Source: Microbacterium profundi (lineage in GTDB: Bacteria > Actinomycetota > Actinomycetes > Actinomycetales > Microbacteriaceae). Taken from it: a stretch of 64,000 bases of DNA. Under the pieces are notes generated by a model. It was not told the DNA's origin. It saw only the letters and a program-made list of their open reading frames with translations, and did not search any database. Made by a program: the position numbers and the translations under genes. Below are positions 54,879 through 64,000 of the stretch, piece by piece. The number at the start of each line of letters is the position of its first letter. Within the stretch, counting starts at the first letter, position 1. The stretch lies in the NCBI RefSeq assembly GCF_000763375.1, contig NZ_JPSY01000002.1, positions 1-64,000 of the forward strand. The letters are read 5' to 3'.

Positions 54879-57457
54879 TTGACTGTCACTGCAGTCGACT
54901 TCTTCGTGGCGGTTCCGGCTGCAGGGGTGGTGCTCGTCACCGTCTTCTTGTCGTCGTCGTCGCCGGCGGAGCATGACGCATGCGGGGTCACTGAGGTGAA
55001 ACCGGCGGCCTTGAGCGCTTCGACGGCATCAGCGAGCCCCTGTCCGGCGACGTCGGGAACCGTCGCACCCTGTCCGTTGCTCGGCGAGATCGTGACAGTG
55101 GCGCCGCTGGATGTCTGACCTGCACCAGGATCCTGCGCGGCGACGATGCCCGCGGCAGCATCACTGTCGACGGGGGCACCGACGTTCACCGAGAAGCCCG
55201 CGCCCTCGAGCGTCGCAGTCGCGTCCGCCACGCTCTGGCCGACGACGCTGGGCAGATCGACCAGCACCCGGCGGGTGAGGTTGTTGTCCGGCGGGGGGAA
55301 CTCGTCGCCGCCGCCGAGTACGGCGTTCGCTGCGGCCTGCATGTCGCGGGCGACGGCGTAGCGGATGTTCTGCAGCTGGTTGTCGTTGTACCACTCGTTC
55401 CAGATGTTCGCGTCGCCCTCGGTGCGGCCGATGTACACGGCAGATGCTGCTTTGGTGCTGGCCTCGATCATCATCGTCGCGTATGTCTGGTGCGAGCCGG
55501 TCTTTCCGATGAGGGGCGTGCCGTCGAACGGGTTGGCGTTCTGACCGGTACCACCGGAGTCCATGACTCCCTGAAGCGCATATGCAGCAGTGGCCGCGAC
55601 CTCAGGAGAGATGACCTGCGAGCATGACGTCTCGGGGATGGGCTGCTCCTCGCCCTTCTGGTTGACCACCCGGTCGATCGCCTTCGGCTCGCAGTAGACG
55701 CCCTTGTTGGCGACCGTGGCATACGCGCCGGCCATATCGAGCGGTGCGATGTACTTGTCCCCGAGGACGTTGTAAGGCAGGTTGGTGTCCGTCGTCTTCG
55801 CGACCTTCTGGTTATCGGGGTCCCAGGTCGTGACGCCCATGCGATCGGCGACGGCGTTGATGTCGCAGATCTCCAGCTTGGATGCCATGGCGAAGTAACC
55901 CGAGTTGAGCGAGTCCTTCGTGAAGCGCATCGGGGTGCCGTAGTAGCCGGGATTGTTGTTGAAGTTGTTGACCTTGCTGGTGTCGACGGGTTGCGTCTGC
56001 CCATCGCATACGTTCATCTTCAACGTCTGGTGGCGGCCGTTGATCGATTCGTTGACGGAGCGCCCGGTCTCGAGCCAGTCGATCAGCGTGAACAGCTTGT
56101 ACGTCGATCCGACCGGGAACCCTGCGGATCCGCCGTGGGCGTAGTCCGCGGCGTACACAAGACTCGAGAACGCCTGATCGTCGGTCGGAGTCTCCTTGAA
56201 GGTCGTGTTCTGCGTGATCGCGAGGATTCGCCCTGTGGCGGGTTCGATCGTGACACCGGCACCGCCGAAGTACTGGTTGTCGTAGTTCGCCGGCACCCGG
56301 TCCTTGAGGGCTGCCACGGCAGGGTCCTGAATGCGCAGATCCAGCGAGGTGTAGATATCCAGGCCGTCGCGCTGAAGCGCCTTCACGCGCTCTTCAGCAC
56401 TCTCCCCGAAAGCCGGGTCGTTGCGAACCACGCTCTCGACGTACTTGCAGAAATAGGCGTTGTTCTGGGCGGCTGCGCACCCCTGCGCCGGCGCATTCAG
56501 TGCCGGGACGATCGGCTCCTCGAGCGCCGCGGCATGCTGCGCTTCGGTGATCTTGCCGTCTGCGTACATGCGATTGATGACGTAGTCGCGGCGGACCTTC
56601 GTCAGCGCGTAGCCATCCGCCTCGCTGTTCACAGCGTTGCCGGCGTCATCGGTGGCGGAGCCGCCCGTCTTGTCGATGCGGTACCGGTTCGGATTCTGCA
56701 CGATGCCGGCGAGCGTTGCCGCCTGCGCGATCGTCAGATTCGATGCGCTGGCGCTGAAGTAGTAGTTCGCGGCTGCCTCGATGCCGTAGACAGTGCCGCC
56801 GAAGCTGGCGATGTTGAGGTAGCCGAGCAGGATCTCGTTCTTCGAGTAGTCCTTCTCGATCTGGATGGCGTAGCGCATCTCCTGCAGCTTGCGTTCGATG
56901 CCGTCGGTTCCACGGGCGTTGGTCGCGTCCAGCCAGCACTGGGCGGTCTTGTCCGCGTAGTTCTTGTCGCCGGGCAGCACCTTCTGCTCGCACTGCTGCA
57001 CGAGCACGTTCTTCACGTATTGCTGGCTGATCGTGGATGCGCCGCGTGACGACGTGCCGCGCACGTTGTCGATCAGGGCCTTCGCCGTCGCCCCGAGGTT
57101 CACGCCGCCGTGCTCGTAGTAGCCCTTGTCCTCACTGGAGAGGATGGCGGCGTACATGATCGGGGAGATCTGGTCGAACTCCACCTGCGTGCGGTTCTGA
57201 TCGAAGAACGTCGCCATCTGCACAGGCTGGCCGTCATAGCCGATCGCGTAGAACTTGCTCGGTTCCATCGGTGCGTCCGGTTTCAGGTACGACGGCAGGT
57301 TCTCGAACAGATCGAGGGCTTGGGATCCGGCGGCTCCGGCGACGGCGAGCGCGGGCGTGACCGTCGCGGTCACCAGGATCCCGGCGACAGCGCTGAGCCC
57401 GATCAGACCGAGAAGGCCGCCGAGCACGCCTTTCGCCGTGCGATTCTTCTGAGGCAT
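54869..57457 (-). CDS. Class A penicillin-binding protein with PASTA domains
   Basis: An 862-residue bifunctional peptidoglycan synthase. Domain order: a short cytoplasmic tail, membrane helix (about 12-42), GT51 glycosyltransferase with catalytic E109 in SSEDKGYYEHGG and RGASTISQQYVKN, then transpeptidase with S451-T-Y-K454, SLNSG and K652-T-G. Two C-terminal PASTA repeats follow (about 720-862), which may bind uncrosslinked muropeptide. It resembles mycobacterial PonA-type enzymes. TACGAT lies seven bases before the ATG, indicating a leaderless mRNA. The metallophosphoesterase gene overlaps its end. Confidence 0.94.
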   Translation of the reverse strand: MPQKNRTAKGVLGGLLGLIGLSAVAGILVTATVTPALAVAGAAGSQALDLFENLPSYLKPDAPMEPSKFYAIGYDGQPVQMATFFDQNRTQVEFDQISPIMYAAILSSEDKGYYEHGGVNLGATAKALIDNVRGTSSRGASTISQQYVKNVLVQQCEQKVLPGDKNYADKTAQCWLDATNARGTDGIERKLQEMRYAIQIEKDYSKNEILLGYLNIASFGGTVYGIEAAANYYFSASASNLTIAQAATLAGIVQNPNRYRIDKTGGSATDDAGNAVNSEADGYALTKVRRDYVINRMYADGKITEAQHAAALEEPIVPALNAPAQGCAAAQNNAYFCKYVESVVRNDPAFGESAEERVKALQRDGLDIYTSLDLRIQDPAVAALKDRVPANYDNQYFGGAGVTIEPATGRILAITQNTTFKETPTDDQAFSSLVYAADYAHGGSAGFPVGSTYKLFTLIDWLETGRSVNESINGRHQTLKMNVCDGQTQPVDTSKVNNFNNNPGYYGTPMRFTKDSLNSGYFAMASKLEICDINAVADRMGVTTWDPDNQKVAKTTDTNLPYNVLGDKYIAPLDMAGAYATVANKGVYCEPKAIDRVVNQKGEEQPIPETSCSQVISPEVAATAAYALQGVMDSGGTGQNANPFDGTPLIGKTGSHQTYATMMIEASTKAASAVYIGRTEGDANIWNEWYNDNQLQNIRYAVARDMQAAANAVLGGGDEFPPPDNNLTRRVLVDLPSVVGQSVADATATLEGAGFSVNVGAPVDSDAAAGIVAAQDPGAGQTSSGATVTISPSNGQGATVPDVAGQGLADAVEALKAAGFTSVTPHASCSAGDDDDKKTVTSTTPAAGTATKKSTAVTVKCS

Positions 57458-57464
57458 ACGCTAG

Positions 57465-57470
57465 ATCGTA
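57465..57470 (-). promoter_or_regulatory. Candidate -10 box of the PBP gene
   Basis: The minus strand reads TACGAT and ends 7 nt before the ATG at 57457, a leaderless arrangement. Confidence 0.45.
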
Positions 57471-57535
57471 GGGGAGTTCCCTGAATACCGCCTTTGACGC
57501 TCGACGTGTCGACCGTCTCTGACCGCAGGAGTGCC

Positions 57536-57760
57536 ATGACCACGTGGGAGTACCTCACCACCCCGCTGCTGATCCACAACACCGCCGCGATCCTCAACAA
57601 CTGGGGAAAGCAGGGCTGGGAGCTCGTGCAGGTCGTCCAAGGACCTGAAGGAGGCCTCGTCGCCTACTTCAAGCGACCCGTGTCGCAGGACGGGTCGAAC
57701 AGCGCGGGCCTCGCGGCCGCAGCGCAGGCGTCGCGCCAGTTCGATGGCGGTGCCGCATGA
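57536..57760 (+). CDS. Small DUF4177-like protein
   Basis: A 74-residue protein beginning TTWEYLTTPLLIHNTAAILN, then NWGKQGWELVQVVQGPEGG, a compact form of the DUF4177 fold widespread in actinobacteria. It is regularly encoded just upstream of a RidA protein near PBP genes, as here. The stop overlaps the RidA ATG (ATGA), so the two are coupled. CAGGAG precedes the ATG at 57536. Function unknown. Confidence 0.85.
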   Translation: MTTWEYLTTPLLIHNTAAILNNWGKQGWELVQVVQGPEGGLVAYFKRPVSQDGSNSAGLAAAAQASRQFDGGAA

Positions 57761-58215
57761 GCATCGCAGCACGGCTGAGTGAGCTCGGGATAGAGCTGCC
57801 CGACGTGGCCGCCCCCGTAGCGGCCTACGTCCCCGCCATCGTGCACGCCGGACTCGTCTATACCTCCGGTCAGCTTCCGTTCGCATCCGGTGCGCTGCCC
57901 GCGATCGGAAAGGTCGGCGTAGAAGTCACCGCTGACGATGCCAAGGTCTACGCGCGCACCTGCGCGCTGAACGCTCTCGCCGCGGCAGCCGCCGCCGCAG
58001 GCGGGCTGGAGAAGATCGGCGGCGTGCTGCGCGTCGGCGGCTTCGTCGCATCCGATCCGGCCTTCACCGGCCAGCCCGGCGTCATCAACGGGGCGAGCGA
58101 CGTGCTCGGCGAGATATTCGGCGACGCCGGACAGCACGTACGCGCCGCAGTCGGCGTCGCCGTGCTGCCTCTGGACAGCCCCGTCGAGGTCGAGGTGACC
58201 TTCACCCTCGCCTGA
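57757..58215 (+). CDS. RidA/YjgF-family protein
   Basis: A 152-residue trimeric-type protein. RidA enzymes hydrolyse reactive enamine/imine intermediates released by PLP enzymes. The LVYTSGQLPFASGALPAIGK and later PGVINGASDVLGEIFGDAGQ and HVRAAVGVAVLPLDSPVEVE segments fit the family. The usual catalytic arginine near position 105 is not obvious (the region reads VGGFVASDPAFTGQ), so it belongs to the actinobacterial subgroup whose activity is unproven. Confidence 0.88.
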   Translation: MSIAARLSELGIELPDVAAPVAAYVPAIVHAGLVYTSGQLPFASGALPAIGKVGVEVTADDAKVYARTCALNALAAAAAAAGGLEKIGGVLRVGGFVASDPAFTGQPGVINGASDVLGEIFGDAGQHVRAAVGVAVLPLDSPVEVEVTFTLA

Positions 58216-58230
58216 GCATTTCGTCTCTAC

Positions 58231-58273
58231 GTGAAGAAGGTCCCCGCACCGTGAGCGCGGGGACCTTCTTCAC
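58231..58273. terminator. Strong terminator between ridA-like gene and acs
   Basis: A perfect 17-bp stem (58231-58247 with 58257-58273) closes a 9-nt loop. The right arm ends in CTTCTTCAC and the left begins GTGAAGAAGG, so it can work for both convergent genes. Confidence 0.85.
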
Positions 58274-58280
58274 ATCCCGG

Positions 58281-60248
<1,968 letters not shown>

Positions 60249-60363
60249 GGCATGCGCTCCTTTGCGGCGGACGAGATCGTGCAGAACGCACGACCGTGAC
60301 ACGGTGAATCTAGTCTGCGCTTCAATGCATCAATACTGCCGGAAGTCGGTAGCAGGACGGGTT

Positions 60364-60391
60364 TTGTGAGGACGGTCGCCTTGCGTACACT
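60364..60391 (+). promoter_or_regulatory. Promoter of the 6C RNA
   Basis: TTGTGA (60364-60369) and TACACT (60386-60391) are 16 bp apart, with a predicted start near 60398, just upstream of the two C-loop hairpins. Confidence 0.6.
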
Positions 60392-60397
60392 CGACGC

Positions 60398-60500
60398 AGC
60401 CGTGTATTCATTCGGCCTCGGCGTGCCCATCCTCCCCCGATCAGGCACGCCTCTGGGCGGCATCCCATTCCCCCCGTGAGGTGCCGCCCTCCTCTGTGTC
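60398..60500 (+). ncRNA. 6C RNA (two C-rich-loop hairpins)
   Basis: Two successive hairpins: GCGTGCC (60421-60427) pairs with GGCACGC (60444-60450) around a loop with CCTCCCCC, and GGGCGGCA (60455-60462) pairs with TGCCGCCC (60482-60489) around a loop with six C residues (60470-60475). This is the architecture of the actinobacterial 6C RNA. In Mycobacterium tuberculosis the 6C/B11 RNA also lies next to the Tad-like cluster (Rv3654c-Rv3660c). The C-rich loops could pair with G-rich ribosome binding sites. Ends are approximate; the rest of 60249-60618 holds only promoters. Confidence 0.8.
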
Positions 60501-60606
60501 AAGCCGCCCCCATCGCAGCGTGCGCAGTCGTTCTGCACTGCGGGCGGACGTGCCGTGTTGCGCACAGCACGTGGGATTCCGGGGCGCACGGGAACGCAGC
60601 GGCGCC

Positions 60607-60612
60607 TAGCGT
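60607..60612 (+). promoter_or_regulatory. Candidate -10 box of the Tad cluster
   Basis: TAGCGT ends 6 nt before the ATG at 60619, fitting a leaderless start for the ATPase gene and for the five-gene cluster. Confidence 0.4.
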
Positions 60613-60618
60613 CGGGGC

Positions 60619-61623
60619 ATGCCACAGCCGTTCATCATCCAGCCGCGTCATGCGGTGCCCGCCGACGAGGGCGCCAGCGCGCTCCCCGCCGACGTGGATG
60701 CCGCATTCGGGCCGCTCGCCGAGCACTGCGCCGATCCTCGGGTGACGGACGTGTTCGTCAACGGTGCGGACGGGCTCTTCGTGGATCGCGGCGACGGCGC
60801 GGAGCGAGTGGCGGGATGGGCGGCATCGGAGCGCGAGGTGCGCGACCTCGCCGTCGCGCTGATCGGAGCAGGCGGGCGCCACCTCGACGATCAGTCACCG
60901 TGCGTGGATGTGCGGCTCGCGTCCGGCATCCGAGTGCATGCCGTGCTCGCCCCGGTGTCGACGTCGGGCACCGCCGTGTCGGTGCGCATTCCACGCGTGC
61001 GCGCAGCCGATCTCGGTGCTCTGGCCGTGCTCGGGGCATTCGATGCGCCGCAGCAGGCGTGGCTGGAGCAGTTGGTAGTCGACCGCGCGAACATCCTCAT
61101 CACCGGTGGCACCGGCACCGGAAAGACGACCCTGCTCACCGCGCTGCTGCACAGCGTTCCTGCATCCGAGCGCATCGTCACGATAGAAGACGTCGCGGAA
61201 CTTCGGCCGGCGCATCCGCACCACGTCGCTCTTGAAGCCAGGCAGGCGAATCTCGAGGGCGCCGGCTCCATCACGCTCGCACGCCTCGTGCGCGAGTCGC
61301 TGCGCATGCGTCCTGATCGTCTCGTCGTCGGCGAGTGCCGTGGTGAGGAGGTGCGTGAACTGCTCTCCGCATTGAACACCGGCCACGACGGTGGCGCGGG
61401 CACTCTGCACGCCAGCGGGCTCGTCGACGTGCCGGCCCGGTTGGAGGCGCTGGGAGCGCTGGCCGGGATGGACGCAACGGCACTGGCGCGGCAGGCAGTC
61501 AGTGCCTTCACGATCGTGATCCACCTCGCCCGCGGCGGTGACGGCGTGCGACGCATCTCCAAGGTCGGACGTTTTCTGCTGCGGGCCGATCGACTCGACA
61601 TCGAGGAAGTGCGGCCGTGGTGA
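60619..61623 (+). CDS. tadA: TadA/CpaF-family secretion ATPase
   Basis: A 334-residue type II/IV secretion ATPase. Walker A is ITGGTGTGKTTLLTALL, the Asp box is RIVTIEDVAELRP, and Walker B/His box regions are LVVGECRGEEVRELLSALN and GHDGGAGTLHAS. TadA powers assembly of Flp-type pili or pseudopili; the short form here matches the actinobacterial cluster that includes Rv3659c. Its stop overlaps the GTG of the TadB/C-like gene. No CpaE/Ssd-like gene lies between the 6C RNA and this gene. Confidence 0.9.
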   Translation: MPQPFIIQPRHAVPADEGASALPADVDAAFGPLAEHCADPRVTDVFVNGADGLFVDRGDGAERVAGWAASEREVRDLAVALIGAGGRHLDDQSPCVDVRLASGIRVHAVLAPVSTSGTAVSVRIPRVRAADLGALAVLGAFDAPQQAWLEQLVVDRANILITGGTGTGKTTLLTALLHSVPASERIVTIEDVAELRPAHPHHVALEARQANLEGAGSITLARLVRESLRMRPDRLVVGECRGEEVRELLSALNTGHDGGAGTLHASGLVDVPARLEALGALAGMDATALARQAVSAFTIVIHLARGGDGVRRISKVGRFLLRADRLDIEEVRPW

Positions 61624-62534
61624 GCCTCGTTTCGTTGCACGGGCTGCGTCCGGCGAAGGCAGCGGATGCCGGCGCGGAGGAGGCCGCGGTCTCGGTGCGC
61701 ACACTCGCCGTGCTGTTGCAGGCGGGCGCGGTGCCGCTCAACGCCTGGCGTCATCTCGCCGATTCGGGCGACGTGCATGCGGAGAGCGTGGTCGCGCGTT
61801 GCGATGAGGGCGCCGGCCTCGTCGACGCGATCGAGGCTGAGGGCGGGGCGTGGGCCGATGTCGCCGCCGCGTGGGATGTCGCGACGACCGTGGGGGCTCC
61901 GCTCGCGGAAGTGCTGAGGTCGCTCGCTGAGACGATGCGTGATGCGGCGGCTGCTGCTGACGATGTGCGCATCGCTCTCGCAGAGCCGGCCGGCACCGCG
62001 CGGCTGCTGCTCTGGATGCCGCTCGCGGGGCTCCTGCTCGGATTCGCCCTTGGATTCGACACAGTGGGTGTGCTCTTCCGCAATCCCCTCGGCACTGCCT
62101 GCCTGATCGTCGGCCTGCTGCTCGTGCTCGGAGCCCGCCTGTGGACTCGTCGCCTTCTCCGGCGGGCGCAGCCGGATCCGGGGACCCCGGGAATGCATGC
62201 CGAACTCATGTCCGTGGCACTGTCGGGTGGCGCATCCATCGAGCGCTCGTTGCGCCTCGTCGACGACAGCCCGGCGCGCGATCGCATCAGCGGCACGCAC
62301 ACCAGGGGCGTACTCGAGCTGTCGCGCGCGGCCGGCGTCCCCGCGGGGGAGCTGCTGCGGGCGGCCGCCGCGCAGGAGCGTCACGACGCACGCATCCGCG
62401 GGCGGCTGCGCGCATCCAAGCTCTCCTCGCAACTGATCATCCCCCTCGGCGTCTGCACGCTCCCCGCTTTCCTGCTGCTCGGCGTCGCGCCGCTCATGCT
62501 CTCCGTCATGTCATCAACCCCGTTGCCGATCTGA
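61620..62534 (+). CDS. TadB/TadC-like secretion membrane protein
   Basis: A 304-residue protein of the type II secretion system F family. A soluble GspF-like half (RTLAVLLQAGAVPLNAWRHL, about 25-120) is followed by a helix pair (LLLWMPLAGLLLGFALGF; LIVGLLLVLGARLW). A second GspF half follows (LMSVALSGGASIERSLRLVD), with a C-terminal helix. One gene appears to cover what TadB and TadC do in larger systems. The GTGA overlap with the ATPase gene indicates coupled synthesis. Confidence 0.85.
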   Translation: MSLVSLHGLRPAKAADAGAEEAAVSVRTLAVLLQAGAVPLNAWRHLADSGDVHAESVVARCDEGAGLVDAIEAEGGAWADVAAAWDVATTVGAPLAEVLRSLAETMRDAAAAADDVRIALAEPAGTARLLLWMPLAGLLLGFALGFDTVGVLFRNPLGTACLIVGLLLVLGARLWTRRLLRRAQPDPGTPGMHAELMSVALSGGASIERSLRLVDDSPARDRISGTHTRGVLELSRAAGVPAGELLRAAAAQERHDARIRGRLRASKLSSQLIIPLGVCTLPAFLLLGVAPLMLSVMSSTPLPI

Positions 62535-62562
62535 CGGCAGCACAACAGAAAGAAGGAACACG

Positions 62563-62760
62563 ATGAACACCATCCCCGCCCTCACCAGACGCCGCGCGGC
62601 GTCGCTCTTCACCGACGAATCCGGTGCCGCCACCGCTGAGTACGCCATCACGACGATGGCAGCCGTCGCGTTCGCAGGTTTGCTCGTCGTGATCATGCGT
62701 TCGGACGAGGTGCGCGGCATCCTGACTGATCTCGTCCGCCGTGCGCTCACGGTCTCGTAG
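62563..62760 (+). CDS. DUF4244 small pilin-like membrane protein
   Basis: A 65-residue protein. A cytoplasmic start with basic residues precedes DESGAATAEYAITTMAAVAF and a single helix. The G-A-x-TAEYA segment is like the processing site and E5 of Flp pilins, so it may be the structural subunit of the system. It lies between the membrane component and two TadE-like genes, the usual place for the pilin. DUF4244 has no demonstrated function. AGAAGGA precedes the ATG. Confidence 0.85.
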   Translation: MNTIPALTRRRAASLFTDESGAATAEYAITTMAAVAFAGLLVVIMRSDEVRGILTDLVRRALTVS

Positions 62761-62793
62761 ACGCCGATGCGGTGAACGAGCGATGAGCACTTC

Positions 62794-63138
62794 ATGAAGA
62801 AGAAGAGCGACTCGGAGCGCGGATCGGTCGCAGCCGAGCTGGCGATCGCGCTCCCGGCGGTGGTGCTCGCACTGCTGCTGGGGGCGGGCGCGCTCGGAGC
62901 CGCCGCGCGACAGGTATCGCTGCAGGATGCCGTGGCCGACGCAGCCCGTCTGCTGGGGCGGGGTGAGAGCGCTGCGACCGCGCACGCGGCGGTGACGGCC
63001 TCTGTCAGCGATGCGAACGTGTCGAGCGAGCTCAGCGGAGACCTCAGCTGCGTCAGCGCCAGCGTCGATGCGGTGGTGGGGCGCGTCATCCGCATCCCGC
63101 TGACCGCATCGAGCTGCGCGCTCAGCGGAGGGCTCTGA
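62794..63138 (+). CDS. TadE-like minor pseudopilin
   Basis: A 114-residue protein. A basic N-terminus and GSVAAELAIALPAVVLALLL give the TadE-type processing region with the conserved glutamate and a helix, followed by about 80 external residues with two cysteines (near 88 and 110) that could form a disulfide. It is the counterpart of the Rv3656c/Rv3655c-type genes. The stop overlaps the next ATG (TGATG). Confidence 0.82.
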   Translation: MKKKSDSERGSVAAELAIALPAVVLALLLGAGALGAAARQVSLQDAVADAARLLGRGESAATAHAAVTASVSDANVSSELSGDLSCVSASVDAVVGRVIRIPLTASSCALSGGL

Positions 63139-63467
63139 TGGCCGGCAGCGCGCTCGCCGCCGGCGTGCTGGCGGTCGCGGCATCCCTCTCGCTGGGACTC
63201 GCCGCCGTCGGCGGCGCGTCGGTCACGGCGCAACGCGCCGCGGGCGCAGCAGACGCTGCCGCACTCGCGGCCGCCGACGCGTCGTCCGGCGCGATCGTCA
63301 CCGGAGAAGAGCCGTGCGCGCTCGCCGCGAGGGTGGCCGCGGCATCCGGAGCGACGCTCACATCGTGCACGCTGGAGGGGCCGGTGGCGACCGTGCAGGT
63401 CGAGGCGGCGTACGCTGGTCTTGCTGCCGTCTCCCGAGCCCGTGCCGGGCCACCCGAGGGATTCTGA
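63138..63467 (+). CDS. TadE-like secretion-neighbourhood protein
   Basis: A 109-residue protein with a hydrophobic N-terminal helix (LAAGVLAVAASLSLGLAAVG), an Ala-rich segment with RAAGAADAAALAAADASSG, and a short Cys-containing tail. This matches the helicase/secretion-neighbourhood TadE-like family that ends these clusters in actinobacteria. The alanine run AADAAALAAADA is characteristic of TadG/TadE-type pilus proteins. It is translationally coupled with the preceding gene. Function unknown. Confidence 0.8.
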   Translation: MAGSALAAGVLAVAASLSLGLAAVGGASVTAQRAAGAADAAALAAADASSGAIVTGEEPCALAARVAAASGATLTSCTLEGPVATVQVEAAYAGLAAVSRARAGPPEGF

Positions 63468-63686
63468 CGGCTCCACCCACGGCTCCGCTGTGAATGCACC
63501 ACGACAGTGGTGTGTATGGTGTGCTTCGAACATAAAGCGCGCACTTAGCCCCTCACCAGTGACTCCGCCGTTGAGTCCGGAGGTTTGCGCCGATGTCGCA
63601 CCTCCGAACGACGCGACAATGATCAATTTGAGACGGTTTGCGTGATCCCGTCATGTCCTATGTAAGGGACGATGATGAGGAGCGCA

Positions 63687-64000
63687 ATGAACGAACAGTT
63701 GAAGTCAGATCTGGCATCTGCCGATCCGATCATCACCGGGGAAGACGCGAAACTGCGTGGCCTCGTTCGGAACTTGGCCTCAGACGCGCGGAAGGCGGCG
63801 ACGAGCGGGGTCAACAGGCGCGTTCCATGGTGGAAGCGCCGACGTGCCATGCTTCCGATTGGTCTCGTCGCTGCATTTGCTTTGACGGGTGCGGCCGTTC
63901 TGGTCCCCCTCGGACAGTTGTGGGTGAACGACGTACCTGTCGAGTTCGACGCGGAGATTCCGATCGTCTACACGACAGACACCGGAGTCGATGTGAGTTG
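63687..64000 (+). CDS. Membrane protein, cut by the window edge
   Basis: An open frame starts at ATG 63687 (GAGGAG four bases upstream) and runs off the right end. About 104 codons are visible: a hydrophilic N-terminus (NEQLKSDLASADPIITGEDA), a basic patch WWKRRR, one helix (LPIGLVAAFALTGAAVLVPL) and the start of an external domain. The layout resembles anti-sigma-factor-like or short membrane proteins of Microbacteriaceae, but I do not recognise the family. Codons are less GC-rich than in the Tad genes. The 219-bp gap before it (63468-63686) is AT-richer and has a small inverted repeat (CACCAC/GTGGTG, 63497-63512). Confidence 0.7.
   Translation, partial: MNEQLKSDLASADPIITGEDAKLRGLVRNLASDARKAATSGVNRRVPWWKRRRAMLPIGLVAAFALTGAAVLVPLGQLWVNDVPVEFDAEIPIVYTTDTGVDVS

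Overview
The window is chromosomal DNA of a high-GC actinobacterium, most probably Microbacterium or a close relative in Microbacteriaceae. This rests on very GC-rich third codon positions, many GTG starts, leaderless -10 boxes (TAnnnT ending 6-7 nt before the start codon), the gene families (Mqo, TgpA/DUF58/MoxR, DUF4244 and TadE-like genes, a 6C RNA beside a Tad cluster) and a genus-typical excess of the word GGATGC/GCATCC. No rRNA, insertion sequence, prophage or CRISPR array was seen.

Layout. 1-4435: a RibD-type reductase, a divergent lysE/lysG exporter-regulator pair, a lone YqaJ nuclease and zwf. 4512-7523: a GH15 glucosidase, then rplJ-rplL behind an L10-type leader with an internal terminator. 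7543-12350: a LacI regulator and a divergent alpha-glucoside-type ABC importer (binding protein and two permeases, no ATPase), with three palindromic operators between them. 12391-17758: cystathionine beta-synthase and cystathionine gamma-synthase/lyase, an MFS exporter, a PAP2 phosphatase and a GNAT. 17818-24662: tRNA-Ser, an LssY_C membrane protein, TrhO, and the tgpA/DUF58/moxR operon on the minus strand. 24796-26274: SRP RNA and a rhomboid protease translationally coupled to a membrane-anchored lysozyme-like protein.

26284-37016 is the main accessory feature. pta and ackA, which act together in acetate metabolism and are usually adjacent, are separated by a complete type I restriction-modification operon, hsdM-hsdS-rhuM-hsdR. 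All its genes overlap, and a RhuM-family protein sits between the specificity and restriction subunits.

37125-52928: beta-phosphoglucomutase plus GH65 phosphorylase, dnaX-recR, an EamA transporter, a two-component system, lysC-asd, mqo, tdk, and an LldR-type regulator with two operators ahead of lldD. 52945-60248: a HAD-IIB phosphatase, tRNA-Pro, a metallophosphoesterase, a PASTA class A PBP, DUF4177 and RidA genes, and acs. 60398-63467: a 6C RNA followed by a reduced Tad/Flp-like secretion cluster. The right edge cuts a membrane protein gene.

The most interesting points are the RM/RhuM island between pta and ackA, two repeat families inserted in frame in linkers of CBS and DnaX, the rhomboid/lysozyme-like couple, the 6C RNA beside the Tad locus, and the GGATGC word that appears to override codon preference. 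All family calls come from reading motifs; no database search was run.
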